Both the position numbers and the translations under genes were made by a program. The notes beneath the pieces were generated by a model, which made no database searches, had not been told where the DNA came from, and saw only the letters and a program-made list of their open reading frames with translations. From assembly GCF_000005505.3 (NCBI RefSeq), contig NC_016131.3, positions 38,416,855 to 38,480,854 of the forward strand: a stretch of DNA of 64,000 bases, in the 5' to 3' direction. The stretch comes from Brachypodium distachyon (taxonomy: Eukaryota > Streptophyta > Magnoliopsida > Poales > Poaceae). How positions within the stretch are numbered: the stretch's first letter is position 1; the number at the start of each line of letters is the position of its first letter. This document shows, one piece after another, positions 34,481 to 45,289 of this stretch.

Positions 34481-36026
34481 CGTGGTATCAGAGCTTAAGG
34501 TTGCTCGGTGAGATTTTTCCAGTTTATCCGTAGTTTAGATCTGTTTTTACCTATCGTCCAGAAAAAGCCAAATAAAAATTAGAATTAGTTACCTTGTCCT
34601 ATAACCAATCTGAGCCTTGCAATTTTCACTTTAGTATTTGCATTGTTGAATCTTTTCTGCATTAAACGTGTCGAGTTGCTGGATTAGATTGGATCGTTTT
34701 TCAGATTTTTTCTACTAGATCGAACTTGCTTTTGGTTTTCTTGTTCTTCGTGTGACGCAGGTTTCCTTCATCAATCTTCCGCCGCCAAACTTCCTGCCAC
34801 ACCACCGCCATAATCTCCCGCCGCCACCATATCTTCCACCGAGTCCCTCTTCGAGTCCTACACCGAGTCCCTCTTCGAGTTCTACATCGAGTCGGCAAGT
34901 AATAGTTTTCAGCCGCGAGTTCGAGTCCAAGTCCAATAAGGAGTGCTTTTGGAAAGTGTTTCATCATAGATCGAATTTTGTTTAGAGATCAAGTTGTTTG
35001 GAAAGTTGAAAAAAAAAGAAAGGAAAGAAAAAAAAAGGAAAGAAAGAAAGAAAAAAAAGGAAAAAAAAAAGAAAGAGTTCGAGTCAATTTCGGACCCGAA
35101 TCCGAGTAGAATTTTAGTTTCGAGTGAGTTTGACCCGTGTCCAGTAAAACGGGCGTATCTTTTGCGTACCAACTCGGATTTGGACGTTCTTGGACTTTTT
35201 GGAAAGCTCACGACGAGGTGCATCAGGAAATATAAAGGGCGCTTCTCTGCACTTTGACCCTCAAATTCGGTTTGTAAGGTGGACTTTCGGAGCTTCTAAG
35301 TTTCTGCATCCGTTTTCCGGCGTCGCTGCAGCCCGGTGTTTCTCAGTTTTCTCCACCGTCCGACATCCGTTTTGAGTGATCTTGCCCTTGCTAGAAAGCT
35401 TGTGTCGATACGCTTCTAACCCATATTTTTCCATATTTTTCCATATTTTTCTAAATTTTTCTTACTGCAGCCTTTGCTGTTCTTCGACAGACCGACGTAC
35501 AGTTTTCCGGTCCTTCTTTTGCGTGAGTTTCTGGGTTAAAAAAAAAGAAAAAAAAAGAAGAAGAAAAGAATAAGAAGCCAAACAGAAGGCCACAAAAAGA
35601 AAAAAGAAGAAAAAAATCCCAGGGATTTACTTGTTGTGCCATCTTTTGATCTTTCTATCCTATCTTCTTCAGTATCTAGACTTAGATTATTTCTGTAATT
35701 CGTTCTTATCGACTCCAGCAGCTAGGACTAGCATTATTGAGCATATTTTCAACTTTGCATTGCTGATTTGATTATTTGCTATTCTTTGCTACTCACAAAA
35801 GCCTCCAAGCTCCACAGATTCTACACTTAGGTTGGTTTGTTACCGAGGCATCGATATCTTAATCTTCGGAGGGCTTGGTCACGCCGCTGGCCATCACCTT
35901 CCTATTTTGCATGGTAAGAACTTGTAAGAACTTGATTTTTAGCTTGAGAGTTGAGCGACCTGTAGCCACATCCTATTAGTTGATAGGAACATATTCCTGT
36001 GTTTTGTTTCTTGCCTTATACTAACC
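34481..36026. other. Primer-binding site and untranslated leader with purine-rich tracts
   Basis: The primer site TGGTATCAGAGC is at 34483-34494. The remainder is non-coding, with two long A/G tracts (about 35008-35076 and 35538-35618) and a ttccatatttttccat repeat near 35424. ORFs predicted from the purine runs are low-complexity and not genes. Confidence 0.7.
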
Positions 36027-36657
36027 ATGACAGGACTTACACAAAGGATGGAAAATAGGCCTATGCTATCAAGTGACCGACATGAGCGTTTTTCACCACA
36101 TCCATCATCCTCGTCTCTTGTTGACATTCGCAAGGAAAAGGTATATCGCAATCCTCGTAATGTCACTAATTGTTTTGGACCTTTCTTTGATGAAAATAAT
36201 GATGCTGAAGCTTATATTGATTGGGAAATATCTCTAATTGAGCAATTCACATGCTTCCATGTACTAGATAGTCGTAAGGTCCATTGATATGAAGAAAATC
36301 ATGAGAGAAAAATATGTTCCTCCAAGTTATGCTTATGAGTTGCGTTCCAAATTACGACGTTTGACACAAGATGATAAAACTGTTGATGATTACTACCATG
36401 AGTTCCAAATTTTAACCTTGTGATCTGGTTTAGATGAAACCGAACAAAGAAAAATGGATAGGTTTTATTATGGGCTTAATTTTGAAATTTCTTACGTGAT
36501 TGAATATGGGGATTACGACTCTCTATTGTGTTTGCTTAATCTTGCTCGTGAAGCTGAGAGGAAGTTAGAAAGAAGGTATAATACAAATGAGGCGAGCCCA
36601 CAAGGTAATGTTACAGAGGTTTGTGTTGCTGAACTAAATAGACGTGTATTGAAATAA
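36027..36657 (+). pseudogene. gag remnant of the LTR retrotransposon
   Basis: Gag would form the particle. The frame begins MTGLTQRMENRPML, contains AEAYIDWEISLIEQFTCF, and after a frameshift near 36285 continues in a retrotrans_gag-type core (MREKYVPPSYAYELRSKL, TVDDYYHEFQILTL). A TGA at about 36421 interrupts it, and then comes MDRFYYGLNFEISYVIEYG and LAREAERKLERR. The order matches gag of Ty3-gypsy elements. No zinc knuckle follows. Confidence 0.8.
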
Positions 36658-36808
36658 ATGAGATATGTGATGAACATGCTGCCCCTTGTAAAACTGTTGA
36701 TTTACTTGCCGATTTGAGCGCACCCATTGATTCAAATGATAATGATTTATGTGATGAGTTACCTGCTGTTTTGATTTATGTTGCGTTGAATTAATTAAAC
36801 ATGAAGAA

Positions 36809-38113
36809 GTGTTTCCTATGGTTCCGCCTAATAATTCTTTGTGTTCTATTAAACTTGATGCGCCTATATATTTGTCACATGCAATGGATAAAGGTTCTGA
36901 GTTAACAATTTCAAAATCTTTTGCTAATGCCCATGGATACACTATTCAATTAATTGGAGAACATGACGTGAACAAGAAATTTTGGGTGCATCAGATTTGC
37001 ATTGCTTGTGATAACTTTCTTGATTTGAGAGAAAATAATATGTTGCATATGCTTAACCATTTTGATATGACCTCCAATATTGGTGTTGATTATTTGCCAA
37101 TTAGTTCTTTACACGATTATTCGAATATTAGTGCTTTGACATGCTCTAAATTTCAGCATCTTATAGTAACTAATTTGGGTAACATTATTAATTATTATTC
37201 TCCAGTGCTGGGATGGTATAATGGTGAGCGGTGCAAACCAAATACAAGATATTGTTTCACTTATATATGCAAAACATATTGTCAATCTTCTTGCTGGAAT
37301 GATATTCATGATGATTGTGTGACTAATTATCTCATGAGATTGTGCTATAAAACAATAATTGTGCAACATGGGAGTGGAGTTAAAAATAACGAAATATACA
37401 TATACCATGCGCATACCTTGTCTCTTTTGTTAGCATATTTTCAGCATAAACGACGCCGAGGACGGTTTTCCTTTCAAGAAAGGGAGGATGATATGGACAT
37501 GCTAACCATGGATACGACCATTAGAACCCTAATTATTGGTGTCTCTAATAATTATAATCAGGTGAATTCAATTACAAAATGTTTTCAATATGTTACTTGT
37601 AAAGAGGCGAAGCTACTATCTTGTGTAATTTTATTATGTAGGCATCTTATTGAACTTTACAAGTCCAAAGTGAAGATGAAGTGTTATAGCCTGCAAAGGG
37701 AGATTCAAAGTGAAGCCTATCAAGTCTACTTTCCAACAAATCAAACGGCACATGATTCGGAGCTTGCTAGAGAAAGATATCACGAATTAAAGTTGAATCC
37801 GATTCGGGTCCGAGCTGTCAGGAGACCCGAATTTGTTTTAATCACCCAGGCCGCATCCGGAGTGCAAATCAAGCAAACAAGTATTTGTTGGAAAGGTAAT
37901 TACAAGACCTTTCCAACGAATCTGGCCCCATCAAGAGATTCGACTGGTGCTGACCGTGGCGGACAAAACAAGCTGACAGATCTGTTTTTCTATTTCCTAA
38001 AGAGTTGTAGTTTGTTAGGAAAGTTAGAGATAGAGTTGGATTTCGGACTCCTTATTCAAGGTGGACGAAAATATCTCTCCCTCCTCCTTTATATACCCCA
38101 TGAGCCCCCCTAA
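36809..38113 (+). CDS. Unknown 434-codon ORF running from the interior through the polypurine tract into U3 of the 3' LTR
   Basis: The frame starts MFPMVPPNNSLCSIKLDAP and stays open to the TAA at 38111-38113, inside the 3' LTR just after its TATA box. About 227 codons lie in the interior and the last 207 in U3. The interior part is Cys/His/Asn-rich (HQICIACDNFLDL, CFTYICKTYCQSSCW) with no motif I recognise. Before the LTR it has a basic KRRRGRFSFQEREDDMDM segment that recalls polyprotein ends of plant gypsy elements. Known parallels to coding sequence extending into a 3' LTR are CRM chromovirus pol and lentiviral nef. It could be a diverged pol end, an accessory gene or a chance frame; the U3 half has the better support. 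Confidence 0.5.
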   Translation: MFPMVPPNNSLCSIKLDAPIYLSHAMDKGSELTISKSFANAHGYTIQLIGEHDVNKKFWVHQICIACDNFLDLRENNMLHMLNHFDMTSNIGVDYLPISSLHDYSNISALTCSKFQHLIVTNLGNIINYYSPVLGWYNGERCKPNTRYCFTYICKTYCQSSCWNDIHDDCVTNYLMRLCYKTIIVQHGSGVKNNEIYIYHAHTLSLLLAYFQHKRRRGRFSFQEREDDMDMLTMDTTIRTLIIGVSNNYNQVNSITKCFQYVTCKEAKLLSCVILLCRHLIELYKSKVKMKCYSLQREIQSEAYQVYFPTNQTAHDSELARERYHELKLNPIRVRAVRRPEFVLITQAASGVQIKQTSICWKGNYKTFPTNLAPSRDSTGADRGGQNKLTDLFFYFLKSCSLLGKLEIELDFGLLIQGGRKYLSLLLYIPHEPP

Positions 38114-38498
38114 GGAGCCTTGGGTTTTGATTAGATAAAGTTTAGCCATCTTTGCTACTTTCGTGTAATAGCGTGTGTCGGTTAGACCACCTGTTTTACC
38201 GTCGTCAAGACCCCAACTTATCGTCTCGTTGAGACATTGGTTTGATATAGTATACTCGCAATTTTAGATTGCATCCGCTATTTATCTTGTTCTTACTTGT
38301 TCTTCGATTGCTTGCAAGAACAAAGACCTTCGTGGTCAGGTTGATCGTGCCCCCGCGTGATCAATAACCCTCTGGAGTTGGTGTATCGATTGCTAAGGCG
38401 CTGCCTCCTAGGCCGTAGTCGGATCGTCAACATCACCTCCTACCCAAATCGAGAGTTACCAATCTCATCGAAAGATCGGGCCACCCCGTCCCGTATCA
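37489..38498 (+). repeat. 3' LTR of the gag-only element
   Basis: TGATATGGAC to CCGTATCA, 1010 bp, followed by the second CAAGC. In this copy the U3 ORF is uninterrupted. Confidence 0.92.
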
Positions 38499-38503
38499 CA
38501 AGC

Positions 38504-38806
38504 CCTAACTTGTAACATTGTTGGAACACATATTCAACAACACTACAACAAAATTTATTACGGAGTATCATGAATCATGCATGTGCCCCTGTTAATTGTG
38601 TCGGAGTGTGTTACATCGAAATTTCGTGCCGTGTTCTGACGGAAATTTTGGACTTAAAACCGTGTTCTACAGTTGGCATAAATATAGAATTTACTGAATA
38701 TTTTTAAGATGAAAGATGATATTACATCGATTACATTTGCAGAGGTTATGGCCGTGTGGTAAGAAAGTATGATCGCCTACATAAAGAACAACTGTTAGTC
38801 GAGTGA
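38504..38806. other. Block A host DNA, no gene
   Basis: Low-copy sequence aligning with 43842-44060 of block B (for example the stretch around tataaatatagaatttactg at about 38688 and 43915). There is no coding potential. Confidence 0.6.
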
Positions 38807-38816
38807 TCATCTCAAG

Positions 38817-40363
38817 GGCAAAAACGACAAAACAGACCTCGAGACGAAACGATTTCACAAAATGAACTCGACGGGAAACTATTTCGCAGATCTAACCCTT
38901 TTGCTTAGCGTCCGACGCCGCGACACTATCCTCCATAGCTCAACGCCTCTCCCTTCGGCGCTATATTCCTGCCAGCGTGACCAAGCGGGACCAGCCCAGT
39001 TCCCACATGCGGTCATGTAACGACTGAGGCATGGGCACTACACGAACATTCTTCACGCCTGGGTTTTGGGCGCTATGGTCGTGCTTCAGTGGACGATAGG
39101 GCCGTCTCTTTCTTGCAATGAGAGCACACAGGCAGAAGTGCTGGGCGCCTTTTAGATTACAGTCTTCGTTGACTCTCTCCCTGCCGTACTTCCTCACGTT
39201 CTCCGCTTCTGTAATGCTGCAGTAGTAATCCAACGACTCGCGTGAGTTTCTCTCCCCTGCGGCCCCGCCTCCCTTTTCCGTCCAGCAAAGAAAAGGCATA
39301 ACCCCGTATTCCCTTCGTATGTTTCTTCTTTCTTATTCAACTTCAACCAACCCCGTTCAAAAGAAAAAAAAAACTTCAACCAAAGGAAGCGCAACAGCAA
39401 ACTAGCGACCGTCCAAATCAGCAAATATGCTTCCGCCGCCCCCGCCCCCTGTCCCATCATGCTAGTAAATTTAATTTGCCCAAATCACGAGCCGGAGTGA
39501 TTCCTCATCATGGCCTTCACACAAGAACATGGTTCTCGTCGTGGTCTGCAACGGAACTTACAGAGCCGCTCCCCGTAGCAATGCTCGACCTCGATCTTGT
39601 CCTTGTCGGCGTGAAATCAAGCGGCAGCAGACCAGTAGAAAGGGGCATCAGCAATGCTCGGTCTCTTCTTCTTCTTCAGCGGTAGCAGCCCTGGCGGCGC
39701 GCTCAACGTGTTCATGGCCACTTAGTAAAACACCGCCGTCGAGTTTTCCTAGGCGCCCTTCCTCATGCAGTCCAACTCCGACAACCCACAGGTCCATAGC
39801 GTCAGTCGACCGCGTCGTCGCTTGGCGCTCCATCGCCAAGCACGCACGACCGCGTTCATAGCAAGTAAGTACTCGCTGGCGGACAGCCCGATGGCGTACA
39901 GGGAAGTGCTCAAGACGTGGACCAAGTGAGTACTACTTGCCCCATGCACTACTCCGATGGAAAACAAACCAAGCGTTGCCCCTTTCAAAGCAAAACTAAA
40001 CCAAGCGTCGAGATTCTACTAGTACAAAAGCCATGGATGAGCTGCATGCATGCACATGCCTCAAACCAAACCAACCGGCCGCGGTTTAAACTGCTCATGA
40101 GAGTAGCGCCTCTCCGGTGGGCGCTATGCACATAAGCATAACGCCGTAGAGAAAGGTGCTAAATAACCGAGTGTGGGGTCATGTCTCGTCCGCTTGGCCA
40201 CGCTGCCAGGATCATAGCGTCTTACGGTGAGGTGTTATGCTTCTTCAGAGTTTAATGCCTAACTGTCAGGCACTGTGTTGAAGGGTTAGATTTGTGAATA
40301 GTTTCGCGATGAGTTTATTTTGTGAAATAGATTCAACTCGACATCTGTTTTGTCGTTTTTGCC
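38817..40363. mobile_element. Non-autonomous MULE (Mutator-like element) with about 185-bp inverted repeats
   Basis: The left end GGCAAAAACGACAAAACAG and the right end (same, inverted) open imperfect terminal inverted repeats of about 180-190 bp (38817-39005 and 40180-40363). A 10-bp direct repeat with one mismatch, tcatctcaag and tcgtctcaag, flanks it (38807-38816, 40364-40373). Long inverted repeats and a 9-10 bp duplication indicate Mutator. It has no transposase. The GC-rich interior (39470-39980) with codon-like structure may be a captured host fragment. Confidence 0.82.
39470..39990 (+). pseudogene. Possible captured gene fragment inside the small MULE
   Basis: The interior is GC-rich and reads in pieces like coding sequence. 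One frame gives ASKYSLADSPMAYREVLKTWTK (about 39860-39925) directly followed by gtgagt, a good plant splice donor. I could not assign a family. Frames are broken, as expected for a Pack-MULE capture; chance GC-rich sequence is the alternative. Confidence 0.3.
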
Positions 40364-40403
40364 TCGTCTCAAGCCATCTGAGCAGACCGAAGGGCAAAGC
40401 CAT

Positions 40404-40525
40404 ACCAAACTTTGACTGGATCTTGTCATCTTGCCCAGCTCCATTATATAGTTCAACCCGAGAAACCAAACTTTGACTGGATCTTGTCATCTTGCCTAGC
40501 TCCATTATCTAGTTCAACCCGAGAA
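40404..40525. repeat. 61-bp tandem duplication in block A
   Basis: Two nearly identical units (40404-40464, 40465-40525) begin accaaactttgactgg. Block B has a single diverged copy near 52626, so this duplication arose in block A. Confidence 0.85.
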
Positions 40526-40671
40526 ACATTTTTTTTCCAACCTTTGCCCGTTGGTGCATGTTGCCACTTGGTCGTTGCAAAAGTTTAGTGTTGCAAAAAT
40601 ACAAACATATAAAAAAGCGATTAATTCATGCATGGTGGAGAAGACCACAAGGGGCAGAAATGCAATTAATT

Positions 40672-40894
40672 TTTTTTAAAAGCCCTCGATTACAGTACAG
40701 TTGTAGTGCACACCACGCTCACACACGCAAGTTAGAACTACAATATATACCTATCACACGCACAATAAATTCCAAGAGCCAGACTCTCTGTCCGTTGCAT
40801 TACCATTGTGAGGGCAGAACAACTAGGGAATAAATCCGACGCGAAATTCGGTCCGTGGGATTCGAACTCGCGACTGCGCTAGGCGCGGTTCTCG
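40672..40894 (-). mobile_element. SINE-like insertion (tRNA-derived), minus strand
   Basis: A 14-bp direct repeat, aaatgcaattaatt, flanks it (40658-40671 and 40895-40908). On the minus strand it starts with a tRNA-like head containing TAGCGCAGT (A-box-like) and AGTTCGAATCC (B-box, 40866-40856) and ends in an A/T-rich tail (TTTTAAAAAA). The two boxes are only about 14 bp apart instead of 30-40, so either part of the head is deleted or the first box is coincidental. It is missing from block B. Confidence 0.6.
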
Positions 40895-41332
40895 AAATGC
40901 AATTAATTCATGCATGGTGCAGAAGAACAAAAGGGGCAGAAAGAGGAGAGCCGGATTAATGCAAGATAGATGAAGAGATACCCGGATCGAGTAAAAACTG
41001 TTGGATTGGTACTCAAGTTGCTAGCAGACAGGTGCGACCTGAGACAGATCTCTCTTATTGCTGACTTGACCGGGCAACTGGACGTGTCCATGGCCGCCGC
41101 TCGGAGACTCGTCATGTCGGTCCTCCAATACAGCCCTTCTGTCTCCCTAGCTAATTAGCTAGTAGCTACTACGGAGAAGGAGCTCCCTTCTGTTTCCTCG
41201 TCTCGCGACTCGCGTTAATTCGTGGGACTAATTCGTGCACCAATTCTAGCATTATTACGAGCGCAATGGTTACGTGGTTCGTCTTTTCTCACACCATTTT
41301 GCAACGAAGAACCTTGCAATGAGTACTCCCCT

Positions 41333-42654
41333 CGTCCCCCGCCGAGCAAGCGACTGGACTTGCTGCATGTTCAGGTACTTGGCAGCAGGGTGTCATTCAT
41401 CAACTGTAGGTGGCCAACACGACGGGCCTCTTGGAAAAAGCCCACCAGCTCGGCAGTCCGGGCCGACATGTGGCTAAACGGATCATGCTGACTCGTGACC
41501 CGGCTTTGGCCATGCGTGGAAAACGTACTTCGACTCCTAGGCTGGCCCGGTCCATTTAGCACTTTTATATTCATTTTTATATTTCTTGTGTATTTTTTTA
41601 GGTCTATGACGTGACTAGTATTATACACGCTGCTTTTGAGCTAAAAAAGATGTATTATAGTACCTGTTAATTTTCGTATTTAAAACTTCAAAAAAATGGT
41701 AAGTATAGATGTATCCGGATACTTGCTTTATGGGTGGCTATGATATAAAAAAGAAAATTCCTATTTTAAATATTTGGAAAAACTAAGTTTTTTTTAGCGT
41801 TAGACATATTCTAAACTTGTGCTCCATGAAAAAACTAAGATTTGAAAAAACTAAGTTCTTTTTCGTCAAAAGCTACATTGATTTGTGCTCTATGAAAAAA
41901 ATCACAAATTTGTAGATCTATTTGAAATATATAGACTTGTTGTTTTTGCACAGAGATCACGAATTAACATATTTCATAACATTACAAGTATGTAGAATTC
42001 TATCGTTACACCGGAAGAAAATTCAGATTATTTAGAAACTCAGAAATATGATTTTCATTTTGAAAAATAAAGCTCTCCAAGGAGCCCGAGCTCCAAAAGC
42101 CATTTCCGAGAGCGGTTAGGAGGGTTATTTACCATCTATTTCGGCCCCTTCCGCTTCAGCACAACCTAATAGGACCTAGAATAATTTTTATGTTTCTTTT
42201 TTTCATTTGAATTACATGTTTTCCTAGTTTTCTTTTCTTAATTCTTTTACGATTTTTTTATAATTTATATTTTTTAATCATGTATTCAAAAAGAAATGTT
42301 AATGCATGATCATGCATTTTAAACATACTCTCCTATTCCAAATTCATGTATTTGAAAATAACATGTCTTTCAAAAAGAATACTCTTATATTTAAAAAATG
42401 TTCATGTATTTGAAAACAAATGCTCATATATTTCAAAAGGTTATTCATGTACTTCAAAAAGGTAAAAACAAAAATAACAATAGAGGGAAAAGTGAAAAAA
42501 AGAACTAACTCTATGCTAAGGGACGAGAGAAACAGAAACATTGTAGGGTTGACGCAAGTGTGAAGGAGGCATGGGTATGCGACATGCCCTTATTTATCAT
42601 GCAATTTACTACGCCGTTGGGTATGCAATTTATTCCGCATGGGTATGCAATTTT
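41333..42654. other. Unclassified AT-rich spacer between the two duplication blocks
   Basis: No gene was found. From about 42290 to 42460 there are repeated tcatgtatttgaaaa-like units, a degenerate motif frequent in large grass genomes. The rest is AT-rich with no clear element boundaries; it may hold the eroded ends of older transposons. Confidence 0.45.
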
Positions 42655-42794
42655 CGTCTCTAGGTTGTCCTCCACCTTTATCAACAACAAGCTAGAATCT
42701 AGCACAAACTCTATCCAGTCCTATATTACAACTCGAAGCCCTAACTTGCAACGCAACTACAACATAATTTTTCATACGTGTGCCGATGTGCGCC

Positions 42795-43836
42795 TGATAT
42801 GGACATGCTAACCATGGATACGACCTGTGGTACCCTCAATTCTATAATATTTGACAAGATTTATAATCAGGTGAATTCAAGTAGTAATTGTTTTCATTGT
42901 CATATTTATGAAGAGGCGGAGCTACTACTATCTTGTCTCGTTTTATTACGTAGGCATCTTGTCGAGCTTTTCAAATCCAAGGTCAAGATGAGATACGATG
43001 GAGGCGAACGGGAGGGCCAACAAGAATCAAGCATTCATACAGCTGAGAGGGAAGGATTTCAAGTGTACTTTCCAACAAATCAAACGGCACATGATTCGGA
43101 GCTTGCTAGAGAAAGATATCACGAATTAAAATTGAATCCGATTTGAGTCCGAGCTGCCAGGAGACCCGAATTTGTTTTAATCACCCAGGCCGCATCCGGA
43201 GTCCAAATCAAGCAAACAAGTACTTGTTGGAAAGGTAATTACAAGACCTTTCCAACGGATCTGGCCCCATCAATAGATTCGACTCGTGCTGACCGTGGCG
43301 GACAAAAAAAGCTGACGGATCTGTTTTTCTGTTTCCTAAAGAGTTGTAGTTTGTTAGGAAAGTTAGAGATAGAGTTGGATTTCGGACTCCTTATTCAAAG
43401 TGGACGAAAATATCTCTCCCTCCTCCTTTATATACCCCATGAGCCCCCCTAAGGAGCCTTGGGTTTTGTTTAGTTAAAAGTTAGCCATCGCTACTACTTC
43501 GTGTAATCGCGTGTGTCGGTTAGACCACCTGTTTTACCGCTTTCGGAACCCCAACTTATCGTCTCGTTGAGACATTGGTTTGATATAGTATATTCGCAAT
43601 TTTAGATTGCATCCGCTATTTATCTTGTTCTTGCTTGTTCTTCGATTGCTTGCAGGAACAAAGACCTTCGTGGTCAGGTTGATCGTGCCCCCGCGTGATC
43701 AATAACCCTCTGGAGTTGGTGTATCGATTGCTAAGGCGCTGCCTACTAGGCCGTAGTCGGATCGTCAACGTCACCTCCTACCCAAATCGAGAGTTATCAA
43801 TCTCATCGAAAGATCGGGCCACCCGCACCTGTATCA
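42795..43836 (+). mobile_element. Solo LTR of the gag-only family (1042 bp)
   Basis: It runs TGATATGGAC to CTGTATCA between perfect GCGCC duplications (42790-42794, 43837-43841). The first 280 bp are strongly diverged from the 33471 LTR, the rest closely alike. The U3 ORF is recognisable from 42799 with in-frame insertions of 3, 3 and 27 bases and one stop (TGA at 43144 for CGG). Confidence 0.93.
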
Positions 43837-44063
43837 GCGCCTGCTATGTCGTGTTGTCTTAAACACATCTTAATTTTGTGAGAATTCAAATTTTGGACTT
43901 AAACCCGCACTTGGTATAAATATAGAATTTACTGGACATATTTAAGATGAAAGATGATATGATATACTTAATTACATTTACAGAGCCTATGGCCGTGGTA
44001 TGGAAGTACGATTGCTGACATCAAGGAAATAAGAAAAAAATGTTAGTTGTGAACTGAGCCTGG

Positions 44064-44578
44064 GTGTGTCTACCCCGTGTCCAATAGTTAACATTATTAT
44101 AACATTTCTTTGTACTAGGGTAATTTATGTTCTGCTTCCACGCAACCAGCCTGAACTCCACCTTGCCAAATGCTGCATATACTTGTTAGGTCTGTTATAA
44201 CCCTTTGGTGTACTTGCCAATACATTCAATGTATTGACCCTAGTGGCTGCATCGTTTAATGATGCAGGAAGCTCCGACGACGAGTAAGATGAACGTTCTG
44301 CTTATTTGGGTTACGGGCTTACATCCCAACACGCTCTCACCGTGGTGTTGATGTGCCCTTGTACCTTTCGTTTTCCGCTGCTAAACAGTTGTTTTATTTC
44401 CAGCTAACCCGTGAGGTTATGCTTGTTGTAAGTACTTTTAAATTCTGGATGATACGTTGTAATATTGAGACCTTTGTTCTATGATATTACATCTTGAAAC
44501 TGTGTGTGCTAGTGAGTCGATCCAGGGACTAGCACTATAGCACAGAGATCGAACCCGTATACGGGGGCGGTCGCTTCA
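44064..44578 (+). mobile_element. 3' terminal fragment of a TGTAACATCCC-type gypsy LTR
   Basis: The last 515 bp of the LTR type seen at 12966-15910 (compare 15392-15910), ending GTCGCTTCA at 44578. Its left part is missing. Its terminus touches the first base of the MULE inverted repeat at 44579 with no spacer. Confidence 0.88.
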
Positions 44579-44726
44579 GTGTAACTGCAAAATGTGCGAA
44601 ACTGGCAAGTGGGGCCGGCTCTAAGCATCCTTGTCTTAGCTTAAGACCAGATGACACCGCTGGGACCCACGGAGAAGCAAATCAGACCGTGTGGATCCCA
44701 CAAAATTGCCACGTCGGATCATCCTT
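44579..44726 (+). repeat. Left terminal inverted repeat of the large MULE
   Basis: 148 bp, inverted relative to 52193-52340. In MULEs these repeats hold the transposase-binding site and often promoters. Confidence 0.93.
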
Positions 44727-45289
44727 ATCTCGCGAGCCCGACCAGGACACCGGGTTATTTGCCCCCGACACACAGTAAAGAAGCTCACAGCCGCCGCTCT
44801 CGCCGGCCGCTACCTCCGTTCCCCAGGGTCCCCGCCGCCGCCGCTTCCCATCTTCTCATTGACACGCCTGATCAAACCGCGTCGGCCGCTTCCCATCCGC
44901 ACGTCGACGCAACCGAACCAGGGTTGCCGCCGCCGCTCCGCACGGTGGCCGCCGCAGCTCTCCACTATCGCCGCACTCGAGGTAAGCATGTCTAGCCCCT
45001 GCCAGTCGCGCATTGGACCCTGAAATTAGGCATTTAGGATTCCAATTTCCCCCAAATTTAGGATATTGCAGGAACCCTAGGTCGGTCCGAAACCAAAATT
45101 GAGCTCGACTGCCTTGCAGAAAGATGGGGTGAAGCAGATTTACGGATGACGGTGGCGCCTCTATGATGTCATGGCTCCTGGATTCGGCTGGGAGCAGCTC
45201 AAATGGCAGTGTGGACAAGGTGAATCGATTCAATTTGCAACAATTTGCCGATTTGATTTTCTTTGGTTGTTTTGTTTATGTCCGTGAGC

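Larger units (their letters stand above)
33471..38498 (+). mobile_element. Complete non-autonomous LTR retrotransposon (gag only), 5028 bp
   Basis: Two direct LTRs of exactly 1010 bp each (33471-34480 and 37489-38498) are flanked by a perfect CAAGC duplication (33466-33470 and 38499-38503). After the 5' LTR, TGGTATCAGAGC (34483-34494) is a Met-tRNA primer-binding site. Before the 3' LTR, agaaagggagga (37477-37488) is the polypurine tract. By eye the LTRs differ at about two dozen positions (about 2.4%), which at the usual 1.3e-8 rate means an insertion roughly 0.9 million years old. The interior holds gag remnants and an unknown ORF but no protease, RT or integrase, so mobility would need another element's enzymes. 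Confidence 0.93.
32961..41332. repeat. Block A of a tandem segmental duplication (host DNA with insertions)
   Basis: The non-element parts (about 32961-33040, 33449-33470, 38504-38806, 40374-40530 and 40950-41332) match in the same order and orientation the non-element parts of 42655-53972. Examples are tagaatctggcacaaactctatcc (32995-33030, compare 42690-42717), aaattttggacttaaa (38642, compare 43887), ctgagcagaccgaaggg (40379, compare 52588) and ctctcttattgctgacttgaccgg (41049, compare 52989). Insertions differ between blocks, so the duplication is older than most of them. Confidence 0.8.

Noticed and set aside
34994..35257. Lys/Glu-rich ORF
   Set aside because: It is made by a purine-rich tract in the leader of the gag-only element, not a protein gene.
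38961..39299. 112-codon minus-strand ORF
   Set aside because: It runs into the MULE inverted repeat and has no recognisable motif.
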